This document shows, one piece after another, positions 34,401 to 43,395 of a stretch of 64,000 nt of DNA. Both the position numbers and the translations under genes were made by a program. How positions within the stretch are numbered: position 1 is the first letter of the stretch; the number at the start of each line of letters is the position of its first letter. A model generated the notes under the pieces. That model ran no database searches. It had not been told where the DNA came from and worked only from the letters and a program-made list of their open reading frames with translations. The stretch is from positions 682,001-746,000 of the forward strand of contig JAUCEF010000006.1 of NCBI GenBank assembly GCA_033558025.1, given 5' to 3'. This DNA comes from Phytophthora sp. 'mugwort' (lineage: Eukaryota > Oomycota > Peronosporomycetes > Peronosporales > Peronosporaceae).

Positions 34401-34812
34401 CCTCTTGCTTCGTCCTATTCCCACTTCTCTGTTTCTTCTTTTTCCCCTTCTTTTTGCTGCCCACCCGGACACTAGCGAAACCTTCCTCCGTAGCCACGAG
34501 TGCCAGCTCCTCCATCTCGCTCTCCATATCCACCAGGACGAAGCCTGCGCCACCGAACGTGTCGATCTCCTCTTCCAGCTCGCTATCCGAGCTTTCATCG
34601 AAGTCCGCGACCGCGTCATGGTCTTGCTTGGTCCTCACGTCGTTCGGGTGCCGCTTGTTGCGCTTGGGCTTTACCTCATTCAGCTGCGGCTTGGGGCTCG
34701 GCTTCTTAATCTTCTCATTTTGCGCTGCAGCGGTTGCTTCTGCTACCGCTTCCACGCCCATTGCTTCCTGCCACGACAGCTTGACGCGCTGATGACTACC
34801 GCGCTGTGTCAT
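31453..34812 (-). CDS. RNB-family 3'-5' exoribonuclease, DIS3L2-like
   Basis: Single-exon 1119-aa protein. It would degrade RNA from the 3' end, in the DIS3L2 case exosome-independently and preferring uridylated RNA. Residues 1-260 are a Lys/Ala/Glu-rich low-complexity extension. A cold-shock domain begins near 290 (YLEYLDHDVVNRGLETGG, GYITVNGLSMDVLVKGM). The RNB catalytic domain carries IDPYNARDLDDALHIRAL (about residue 600), in which the Asp cluster binds magnesium, and TSPIRRYADVVVHRLLQ near 930. An S1-like domain closes the protein (VTGVVLSMGQKSFTVYIL). There is no PIN domain before the cold-shock domains, which favours DIS3L2 over DIS3/Rrp44. The basic N-terminus may direct localisation or RNA binding. 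The ATG at 34812 is the first in frame. Confidence 0.9.
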   Translation of the reverse strand: MTQRGSHQRVKLSWQEAMGVEAVAEATAAAQNEKIKKPSPKPQLNEVKPKRNKRHPNDVRTKQDHDAVADFDESSDSELEEEIDTFGGAGFVLVDMESEMEELALVATEEGFASVRVGSKKKGKKKKQRSGNRTKQEVAAVVETPKDAKKKAKKAQKLPETVEVMTAAEQTSNKQKKKKMNVKKGKQEAANVAAVAAAAGKPAQGNTKATKMKKKEKHSEEAKRTAKGNTDDAAKNDKKHKNKAAKKQQPMKLEETETQPLKRGTDGNSKKSAKRDAPGSGQVTTYLEYLDHDVVNRGLETGGLLQGKLRVNTMYRMDGYITVNGLSMDVLVKGMQDRNRALDGDLVAIRLHPESEWKPLNDEGERRAVNAPKSMPMSSSAAVDQNALHALWRPSVETDKCFFTRSADEENSVDMLKQSMARLNERIKDSRHRPTASVVYILAQGNSNGFIGSLEAATKVKDLNSSLSSNDNYAYFNADDLRLPRRIRIPRLQLPDEFISRPLLYSKTMLCFCRIKTWSTRHQSPMGEFVKTVGEYTGIETGISAILSKHGLQAHTLDFDSSILNELDEKYGTSGEKWEVPVDEFQKRRDFRNTQIFSIDPYNARDLDDALHIRALDDARTKFEIGVHIADVTYFIEHNSLLDYEARSRATSVYLANRVLPMLPRILCEKLCSLQPQVDRLAFSVVWQMNVDGTLVDGVKPWFGKSIIRSCCKLDYASAQKMLDGVIISDDVDEWEEDRRPILNANPNITNATVIQSVKDLWSIGQNRRALRFETGAVSLNDVKLVFSLDAKGNPTRYGSYELKDSNRLVEEYMLLANYLVAQQLLHAHGPLAFLRHHPPPVSRSMDQALEQLGKSDIEVDGRSTKQLTESLERVRQDRGETTFVIVQALIIKPMKPAEYIVAGIGASPESWRHYALNIPYYTHFTSPIRRYADVVVHRLLQESLVGASSLDVAVSDSESLEPRMVEFSSVAQSCNEKKMTSKNAEKECDKVFLCAYVQHHGDVEVTGVVLSMGQKSFTVYILELGLEQRLFLQETNLKGSWNEKTSQLSIRLPAPHKKREEEKDNVGNDDQEAPTENAKMNAPSEMIKLSFMKQLRMRMSTTKQMPLSLTFFVIEEKN

Positions 34813-34952
34813 ATCCTACTGGATGTCGTTTGGATTCTCATAGATGATGGAAGGCTACACAAGGGACCAGCACTCACGGGACACAACGTACACGTAAGCC
34901 TTTGTTTTTGGGTAATGCAGAAAAGGGGTTCTGCTTGGAATAAATTGTTGTA

Positions 34953-36462
34953 CACCTTTTATCAGCAGGTTGAGTGTTTTCACAAGCAAAACGGTCAAGC
35001 GAGGTTTCTTCAAATCATCTAAAATTAGGTTTACAACCAAAGCGGTTTGGCGCCAACTTTTTCCCAACCAAAGTGGCGTGGTGGCGGGAAACAACAACAG
35101 CTACTCTACACTGGCAAAGCCGTTCTCAGCCACTGCACCGGCACTCACTTATTCGCATATTAGCTGCCTCCTTCACAAGCCTCCCCCAGCAGCTCTCCAT
35201 CAATGGTCCCGCCGCCCACCTAGCGGACGCCCCTAACACCGCCCCTTGAGTCCCGTGAGGCCAAGCATTCGAGCGCAACAGCGCGAAGAAGCGCGTGCTC
35301 GACGCTTTTTAAGCAGGGCAAGATTGGCTAGGCGTTGCTGCTAGCAATGATGTGTCTGTCACTACTGCACGGCGCATCGCAATTAAGGGTAGTATCGAGC
35401 AGCAGCCACGTGGCGGCGTGCGGACTGCGTGCGTAAAGATGACGGTCGAGGTCATGTCCAAGCTCGAGGAGTATCTGGACGAGCAGGCGGGCATGACCAT
35501 GACTATCATGAAGGACAGACTGCTGAGCGACATGTCGGTGGACATGAGCATCACTTCCATCCACCGCACAATGCACGGCATGCTGTACACGGTCAAGGGC
35601 CTACGAATCGAGAAGGCCGCCATGAACAATGCAGTGAACAAGAAGAAGCGGATGGAGTTCGCCAAAGCGCTGAAGATGCACGTGGCCGCCGGGGAGATGA
35701 TTGTGTACCTCAATGAAATCAATTTCAACATCTACCTGTCTCGCAACCAAGGTTGGGCTCGTGCAGGCAAGCGTACAGTCGAGACGATTCCGGAGTCTCC
35801 GCGGGCAGTGCGGTCTGTCGCCGGGCAACAGGCTCGTATTGCTGCGCACTCATGACGGCACCGTTCACATGGAAGCGAACGCGCTCTTTATCTGGGACCT
35901 GTTCGTGGCTGAGCTCAACCGCGACGAGTACAAGGAGTGTTGCGTGAGCAAGAAGGTTGTCGTGGTCACCGACAACGCCCCCGCCCACATGTAGAGACAC
36001 TGGCACGCGAGCAATATGTTACTGATAGCATCGTCAACAGCAATTTGGTCATTGTACGGTTAGCACCGTACAACCCTATGTGCAATGCAATCGAGGGCTG
36101 CTTCAGTACGCTGAAGGCGCAAATGAAGTTGCATCTCGCAGCCAAGTGGCGTGAGTTGCTAGTGCGAGGCCAGTATAAATCGCTGGCTGCGAACAGAATG
36201 GCGCTCATGAAGGAGGCCGTATAAAGCAGCAAGATAGTCATTACGCAGCGATTGGTCTGGCATAAGGATCGACACTGCTTCAAACGCATTTTCCTTGCCG
36301 AGCGCGGGGAAGATATGGAGCTAGGAAAGTAGCTTTGGTAGAAACCACTTTGCAGGGGAAACATATATCAGAAAACCACTTTGCCTGACAAGTGTCCTTT
36401 CGTCGTTGAATTCCTAAGTTGCACAAGCTCGTGAAAACATTCAACCTGTCTAGTAAAAGGTG
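34953..36462 (+). mobile_element. Tc1/mariner-type element with TA duplication
   Basis: The left end (CACCTTTTATCAGCAGG from 34953) and the complement of the right end (CACCTTTTACTAGACAGG, ending at 36462) form an inverted repeat. It continues as TTGAGTGTTTTCACAAGC and TTGAATGTTTTCACGAGC, about 35-38 bp in all. TA precedes the left end (34951-34952) and follows the right end (36463-36464), as expected for this superfamily. The element is 1510 bp and contains one broken transposase. Confidence 0.8.
35352..36332 (+). pseudogene. Tc1/mariner-like (DDE_3) transposase, frameshifted, first catalytic Asp changed
   Basis: Reads in pieces: GSIEQQPRGGVRTACVKMT and KLEEYLDEQAGMTMTIMKD (helix-turn-helix region), then VYLNEINFNIYLSRNQGWAR, where the family has Asp-Glu and this copy has Asn-Glu. 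After a frame change comes LVLLRTHDGTVHMEANALF, FIWDLFVAELNRDEYKE and VVVTDNAPAH (second Asp). After another change comes NPMCNAIEGCFSTLKAQMK (Glu). The end is EDMELGK-stop at 36330-36332. It lies inside the TA-flanked terminal repeats. Confidence 0.85.
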
Positions 36463-36671
36463 TATACAGTAATCTGCCTCAATAAAGAAGTTTCAACAAA
36501 GGCTAATGTCTTGGTCGATGCGCCGGTGTCTGGGTCTGGGAATTAGGGCAAACGGCTATGATTGGTCAGTGGTTTATTCCTTGACAAGTCATTTATTCCT
36601 ATTTCTGAGGGGGTGGGAATAAAATAAGACTTTATTCCGAGGTAGATGTTGATTATCGAAGGCAGTTGCGA

Positions 36672-37728
36672 ATGGACGAAGAAGACGAGTCGATCGTGGT
36701 GCTCCTGAAAGCAATTGCTACAGCAGCCGCAGCTGTGGCCTCCGTAAAGATGAACGAGAAGGTTCAGAACCAGCTAACTTTGACTCACCTCGATTTCGAC
36801 AAGCTACTCTCGTCTCCTCGTTTTTACGGTTGGTTTAGGACGAATTTGCGATGCTCACAGCAGAACTTTGTGACCATTTGTAGCTTGTTTCCGCCATTTG
36901 CAAGCGACGTGATTCTCAGTGGAACTGAGCATTCGTACGAGAAAAAAGTGGGGCTCATGCTTTACTATTTAGCGTCGTCGGACAGCATGAAAGAGGCTGG
37001 CAATGCCATCGGAATATCAAAGTCGTGCGCGGTAAAAAACATTATCGAGGTGCTGCGGGCTATTTGCGGGCGCGGTGGGGTGTACATCAAGATGCCGTCG
37101 TCAGAAACGGATTGGGAAGACGTCATGGACAGATTCGAAGCGGTGAGAGGGTTTCCGTTTGTGTGGGGCGCAATTGACTGTTCTCTGTTCGAGATCGCAC
37201 GTCCTGCAGAGTATGAAGGCTGGTAATGTAAGGATTTTTACCCGGCAATAAATATGCAGACAATTTGCGACGCGAAGCGGCGTTTCATGGACTATGATAT
37301 GCGGTCCGGTTCGTAGTGACAAGAAGACGTGGAGTGTATTTACATTAGGAGCTTCGGTGTCAAGTATCCTTCCGGCTGGTTGTCATCTCATTGGTGATGT
37401 TGGATTCAAGCTCCTATGCGAAGTTATGACACCCTACAACCCTCGAGAAGAAGGCGCAGAGCTCACTCGGCGTCAAGAACGTTTTAACTACATCCTCAGC
37501 GCTTCAAGAATGGCAGTTGAGTGTGCATTCGGAATGCTAAAGCAGAAATTTTGTTTGATTTTAAGACAGTTAGAGCAAAAGTCTATCAGCAACTGTACAA
37601 TATGGATTTTAGCTGCTACGATGTTCCATAATATTTTGATTGACCTCGAGGACGACACTGTGGACGGCAATGCAATCGATTCGCAAGACAAAAGCATTTA
37701 TGAACTGTATGAGAACACTGACACATGA
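36672..37728 (+). pseudogene. PIF/Harbinger transposase (DDE_Tnp_4), interrupted
   Basis: Starts MDEEDESIVVLLKAIATAA. It contains FYGWFRTNLRCSQQNFVTIC and GLMLYYLASSDSMKEAGNA, a recognition helix region, the first catalytic Asp in VWGAIDCSLFEIARP, a stop TAA at 37224-37226, then CKDFYPAINMQTICDAKRRF. A second disruption falls near 37310. The distal part carries LIGDVGFKLLCEVMTPYNP (second Asp) and AVECAFGMLKQKFCLILRQL (Glu). All three catalytic acids survive but the frame does not. Its partner gene lies convergent at 37790-38165. Confidence 0.88.
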
Positions 37729-37789
37729 GAAATCAGTAGAGCTAAACGTGACGCGCTTGCACGTTTATTTTATCCTAGGTAGGGAGCCG

Positions 37790-38165
37790 CTAAAGAACTT
37801 CAGTCAAATAGAACTTAGCTGCCACGCGAAGCGTTTGTATGAGCTCATTGATTGCAGCCGTTTGTTGGCCGAGAGCTGCTTCTTGGCGATGAAGAGCAGC
37901 CACAATATCCCTGGTAAGTGCAGACTCGTCTGAAGACGGAGACTTGTTCTTCATTGCGTCACTAACACTATGCATACCATCAGCTAACGCGCGCAATCCT
38001 ATAGCAGCAAGCAGCATTGAAGTTTAGAGTCGAGTTTTATACTACTTGAACCGACCATAAAATACCTGCTTCGACGCACTCGTCGTTTGTTTTCTTGCGT
38101 TTATTACGCCGGGAACCGTTGTCGTCGGAATCGGTCTCCACGGCGCCATCAGCATCCTCAAACTC
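37790..38165 (-). pseudogene. 3' part of the Harbinger accessory (Myb/SANT-like) gene
   Basis: PIF/Harbinger elements encode a second DNA-binding protein, usually convergent or divergent to the transposase. Here two minus-strand pieces join through a 67-bp intron (38065-37999, GT-AG). The upstream piece reads KLHDPEFEDADGAVETDSDD and NKRKKTNDECVEAG, the downstream piece LRALADGMHSVSDAMKNKSP and ALTRDIVAALHRQEAALGQQ, ending at 37790. The N-terminal SANT part is not found, so the gene is truncated, and I could not locate terminal repeats for this element. Confidence 0.55.
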
Positions 38166-38215
38166 TGGATCATGGAGTTTTAAAATATGCATGATTTGAT
38201 AAGTAAAAAGTAGCT

Positions 38216-39115
38216 AAAGGATAATTTGATAATCCAGTGGTGCTATCACATAGCGTCGTGATTTGTAGGCCTTCATGCGGAGCCCAGTGATACAGTATCA
38301 AGTCGAGACAAGGTGGCTCAGGTTGCTTCGGTACGTTTCCGATGGTCGTGCGATCCTGTCGGTAAAGCCCACTTGCGTCGAAACCATTTTTATCTAAACA
38401 CGTTGCAATTACATGTACACGTTCAAAGCTGAATTAACAATCGAACACTGAACATGCTAAGCGTTTTAAACCCTGTCCTTGCACTGCATTACGGAGAAGC
38501 TGTACAGGTGGACTTGCTCACAAGTGTAGCCACTCGGATCCACACAGCCCCCACCGCAGCATGGTTTCGAGCGTTCACAAAAGTGGCTTTTGCAGTAATG
38601 CAGAATTGCACCACAAAAAGTAGTCGACCACGTGAGCATTAACATAATATATGTGAAGAGAGTAAGCATCTTATATCGCCATGAACAATGCTTTAGTGGC
38701 GTCCGTTGGCCACACTTCAACGGTGCCTTTAGCCGGCCGCCCTCTCTTCGCCGTGGTGGGGCAAGAAAAAGCTTAAGAGCAGCATCATTTCGCGGGTAGT
38801 CAGCGCCGCCATTGGCGACAGTAGTTCCGCTATCGAGGGAGCGCCGCGTGGGGATCCTGTCGCGTCAAAGCGCTAAACCATTGGCTCAATGGGGCTCAGG
38901 GCTGAACGGATGGTGCAGCACGAGTCAGCAGGTTTGGGTATACACACAGAGGGAAAATCCGAGACACAGCACTCGAGAACTCTCGTCTGGGAATTTTGGC
39001 GTTTATTCCCAGACCCACCAGCGCAGCGACCTGGGCCTAAGTGGGATAAACACCCAGGCCTTCGTAAAACGGTGCTCCCATTACCTTGTATAGGTTATCG
39101 TTATTATGGAAGCTA
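38216..39115. other. intergenic, no gene recognised
   Basis: About 900 bp between the Harbinger remnant and the pogo-like element. Only short frames of uncertain meaning (up to 93 aa at 38812-39093). Confidence 0.35.
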
Positions 39116-40720
39116 CCGACATATTCGCAAAGATCTGAACGGCGAAAAGATCTGAACGCTAGCTGAACTTCGAGATTACAAAGAATTCGCTCTACAATCG
39201 TTGACTTGGAAAAACCTACGGCACAATGTTTTGGCCAATAAAATTTTCACACTGAGAAGGTTCGCGTCGTCCAGCATGCTTTGCACGTCCGTGGTAGTGG
39301 TACAACCGAAGAAGAGACCTGCTTTGTCAAACGCATGACGAACGGTGTCCGAGATTATCTTGCCGAGGGTTTTATTGCATCATCGAACATGTAACGGCGG
39401 CGCTCCGCTGAGGTTTTTGTGGGCATGGCGTTCATCACGTCGGCTAGAGCACAGGTCTGGCGCATATGCGTTTTCAATGGGTACATCGCCCCCACGTCGA
39501 GAGGTTGCACTATTCCAATGCAGCCCCGGGAACGAAGTGCACGCTGGTCCCCATGGCCCCCAGCTCATCCAGCACGCTGTCCATCTTGTGAGTGGTTCAA
39601 AGCCTCGAGCACAGACAGAGAACTAGTTACGTAAGGTTTAAACGACTGCTTTTATCCACACGAGCATCACTTGTTCATCAAACCAGGTATTCTCCTGCAC
39701 TGGGAGAGCACATTATCACGTGAGGTGGTACGTACACCCGCACTTCTCACCACCTGACTGACCCTTGAAGACGAAGTGTGGAGGCAGCACGAGACCATCA
39801 GCACGCACTAATACGGCCATGGTGATGCACCGTATGTCTGAACCAGCCGTCAGCGCCGGCACCATACGAACGCCAATTTCGTCCACGGTGGTGTGACCGT
39901 GTGAAGAAGAAATCACTGTTTGGTCCATGTTGAAGACCATACTTCGACGGTTGACACCTGTGTTTAGTGCCACCACAGTCCCCGATATAACACGCCAAAC
40001 CTCGTCACAGATTTCGCCGTTTAAACGAGCATGTCCTCCTGGTCTTCGTGCCACGGGTATTCACACAGCGGAGTATAAGATGATTGCTATCCATAAACCT
40101 AAACGATATATATTAGCGGTTAGATCAACGCTGCAACAGCGACGTGATGCATACGCATAGCAAATCGCTGTATTGACAATCTTTCTTCTCGAAAAATTGA
40201 GGCGTGATCTCCTGAGCCATAAATATATCATGACTATATGATGATATAGCGCTCCCTGCGCAGGTATTTCTCTCTCGTGGCGATCATGCCTTCATACTCA
40301 ATCATTCAGTCATGCGGTCACTACCTTAAGTGTGAGCTTCCCCTGACGGCCTGGCTCCCGCAGCTTGCCGATTAGGCCGGCCAGGACATCACGGTAAACG
40401 ACCGTAGGAAGCGGTTGCGAGCAATGACCCAGACCCCCAGCGTGGTCACGCGACGAACGCATCGCCTACGCTTATGTGAAAGGGGTTGTTGTCGTGGAGT
40501 GGTATCCCTTGCGACCCCATCTTGGAGAATAAGCGCTGGTGCTTGCCAGCGGACGCATAGATCGCTTTAATGTCGGTGGTTTTTAGAAAATGATATGTAA
40601 GTTTAGAGTTGGAAAGATCCGAACACTTTCTGCGTTAAATTTGTAAGGTCTCTTTCTGTTCCATTCGTTTGACTTGGAAAACTTGGGCAGCAAGCGTTCA
40701 GATCTTTGCGAAAATGTCGA
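39116..40720 (-). mobile_element. pogo-like element with 25-bp terminal inverted repeats and TA duplication
   Basis: The left end starts CCGACATATTCGCAAAGATC and the complement of the right end reads TCGACATTTTCGCAAAGATC; both continue with TGAACG. TA flanks both sides (39114-39115 and 40721-40722). A direct copy of AAAGATCTGAACG follows the left end as a subterminal repeat. The element is 1605 bp and contains a decayed DDE_1-type transposase on the minus strand. Confidence 0.8.
39240..40054 (-). pseudogene. pogo/Tigger-like (DDE_1) transposase remnant
   Basis: The frame from 40054 has RLNGEICDEVWRVISGTVVA and VFNMDQTVISSSHGHTTVDE (first Asp), then MAVLVRADGLVLPPHFVFKG. After frame changes come ENTWFDEQVMLVWIKAVV (about 39690-39650), VLDELGAMGTSVHFVPG (second acidic site) and VQPLDVGAMYPLKTHMRQ (third Asp, about 39510-39455). 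The motif order matches CENP-B/pogo transposases. No N-terminal helix-turn-helix is readable. Confidence 0.8.
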
Positions 40721-40722
40721 TA

Positions 40723-41752
40723 ATGAGGTAATCCAGCGTAGAAGTGTTCGAGGCGTCATGGCTGTGGGAGCTCGCCTTAAAAATGCGCCACCAGCTGTCT
40801 ATGACGCCCAGGGCAAATTACACCTGCTTATTTCAATAACATTCTGTGTGGCTTCGCCGTGAAGGTGGACGCAGCGATATGCTTGATCTCAGAATCAACA
40901 CAATATACAAGCGGACCAAACAGGCCAGACTATAAAATCCAAGGCTACTGTGATGCTGTTGACAGACACATACGGTGAGCAGTATAGCCCATTTGTAGTT
41001 TCTTAAGCCAAAAAGCAAAGATACCTGTGAATCGACGAAAACAAGCGCCTCTTCTACAGTTTTGCCAAGACGATGTTGAAGGACGTGAGGATGGCCCATG
41101 TGAGCAGGACAAAAAGTCTACGACAACTTGAAAAGTGTATTACCGTTGATTTTAATGCTGTTCCATTTGTTATAGTGCTATATGTAATGATTTACTGTCT
41201 AGCCCAATTCCATACTGTTATGTGTACTGTCTATTTCTTATATCATTCGCTGATCCACTAATTTAGCACTTTCCGATTTAGTGATCTGGGACGACTTCTG
41301 CGGTCATTGGACCTATAAAGTCGTCGACTATGCAAATAAGATCTTCATGATGTTTTTATGAAGGTACCGACAAGCGCGACGAGAACGAGTCAACCTGTTA
41401 ACGCTGTCTACGTGCTTCACAATATTTTTTGTCGAGCAATTTGAGCTCTCAGCTCACGAAGGACAACTGTGGCAGGGTATCACGAGGCCTCTTTCGGTAC
41501 TCTTTTCGACAGTAGTGATGTTACTTTGGCGGAGTTAATCGAGAATTCACCCAACATTGTGTCATTGATGCAGGTCGACAGAGAAGACGAAATAGGACAT
41601 GTATAGCAAAATAGAGGATTTTGCTTAGCGGCTGATGAACTAGTTCTAGTGTTAATAAAGATTTTTCGCGGTCATGTTTCCTAGTCCGGTTCAGGAGAAA
41701 ACCGTATAAAGACGATTATTGGGGAGTAGGGTTACAAGTAGGACTTCGGTAC
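40723..41752. other. intergenic between pogo-like and piggyBac elements
   Basis: About 1 kb with no recognised gene; short frames only. Confidence 0.35.
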
Positions 41753-41811
41753 TTAATCCTTTCGCGCGCCCCTTGCCTAAACTATACTATACAAGGTCAA
41801 GATAATCCGTT

Positions 41812-41965
41812 CCAAAAGGGCACAACATTCGCCCTTTAACGTATTCATGGTACTCGCCTGAGGCCTAAATACTGACCACAATCCTCCCGGATGCAGAGTA
41901 AAGAAAGGCATAAGGTCTAAAACGGCGCAAAAAACGCCCTTTTAGATATTCACGGTAGTTCTCAA
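41812..41965 (+). repeat. subterminal direct repeats of the piggyBac element
   Basis: Two related blocks of about 45 bp (41812-41857 and 41920-41963), each with an AAAAnGGCnCAA core, a CGCCCTTTwA block and then ATTCAnGGTA. A similar core occurs near the right end (47207-47226). They are candidate transposase-binding sites. Confidence 0.55.
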
Positions 41966-42334
41966 GAGCACGCCGGATTGGCTAATATTACTATTTTCTT
42001 GCGGCAACTAAACGGATTGACGTTATTGATTTAAATGCTACATATTTTTGCAGTAAGAAATCGACACCTTCGTAGTTTACCATACCAGTCCCGTCTCCAC
42101 ACGATGACGCGCTTGATGAAGTTGCGTACGCGTACGTGTCACCACGACGGATCTAATTGTCGACGAGCTAGAAGCGGTGGGTTAGAGCGGCAGGCTAGCC
42201 GATGTTGTGCAGAGATTGAGAGGCAGATTGGCAATAGAATATACCGGAGAGCTGTTTTTATAAGGTATGTTACCAGCGAGAGATGCGTGCAAAACTGTTG
42301 TTGTTGGTCTTCAGGTATTCCTGCTCGATAACCA

Positions 42335-42560
42335 CTGATGTGTGTAAGTATCTTAATATTACTATGCTGTGTACTGCGGTAAGCAGTATAAGCACCGATG
42401 TGTGCAAGTATCTTGATCTTATTATGGTGTATACTGCGCTTCAGTGATAGTTGCGCTTCTGAATGTGCATGTGATTGGTCATACCGACTGTTCCCTCTCC
42501 CATGATAAGCTTCGATGTGTGTAAATATCTTTATCTTACTGTGCAATGTACGGCAAGAGA
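42335..42560 (+). repeat. three degenerate repeats of GATGTGTGTAAGTATCTT
   Basis: Copies near 42339, 42395 and 42511 share GATGTGTGyAArTATCTT followed by a TTAyTATG-like run and a GTnTACTGCG block. Non-coding, within the 5' part of the piggyBac element. Confidence 0.6.
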
Positions 42561-43395
42561 TCCTGGCGCGAAATTCTGACGCGAACCTGTAAAGTAAATG
42601 CCTCCCCAAAACGATTGAATCAATTTTTCAAATAACTTAGTTATATAGATAGACATACCCGTATCAATATATTCTTTTGAGACATGGCACGCTACCACGC
42701 CTGGCCACACAAATGAACGTGCTCCCGAGGGAGTTTGATGAAAGGGGCGCGGGAAGAAGCGGGTGGCGGCGGCGGAGGACGCCGAGATAGACTCCTGCCT
42801 CGAGTGATTTGGGGGGCGTTGTCGCCTTCAACGGTGCATGGGCATGGCTAAGGCGCGCAGGCTGGCACTCGAAGCCGCCCCCCAGGCGGAGTTGGACCCT
42901 CGATATCGTTACATTCGCCCGGAAGGCGACCCAGACGGCCAGGAAGGCGTCGACTTCTTTCTCGGATAGCGTGCGGTCCACCAATACGCTGCTGCATCGG
43001 CAGGTGCGTTGTTTGCTTTCTGTTGTCTTCGTGTGTGTGTGTGCCAACCCAACGCTTCGTTGGGTTATCTAGCAGCAGTCGCAGCCAGTACGACCGATGA
43101 CAGCGCAGATTCAGGGCGTGCACAATCAGTGCACGGCCGTGCCGCAGATGCCGGCGACGGCGTAGGAAGGGCGAGAGCTAGTCGACCGTAGAGCTTCCGG
43201 TGGATGAGGAGCCGGAGCCCGCCGAGAGGGAGGACGCAGTGCGGGCCGCGGCGTGGCGGCAGGTAAGACACTTTCTTTTGTCGTGTGTGTTGCAAGTGCT
43301 CACCATGTGTGTATTAATATGAGCTTTGTATAGTTGACCCGGAACCAAGGGGCTCTCAACAGACAAATGCCTCGCCCGGGACACCTCAGGAGTCC

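Noticed and set aside
34036..35022. Plus-strand open frame of 328 aa
   Set aside because: It is the antisense of the Lys/Glu-rich N-terminus of the DIS3L2-like gene; the Leu/Phe/Ser-rich translation comes from that low-complexity coding strand.
36480..36670. Terminal repeat for the first Harbinger element
   Set aside because: I searched the flanks of 36.5-38.4 kb and could not match an inverted end with a 3-bp duplication, so no element boundary is claimed.
42809..43072. Plus-strand frame as an extra N-terminal exon of the piggyBac transposase
   Set aside because: It lies in the right place but shows no motif I can tie to the family, so it was left out of the gene span.
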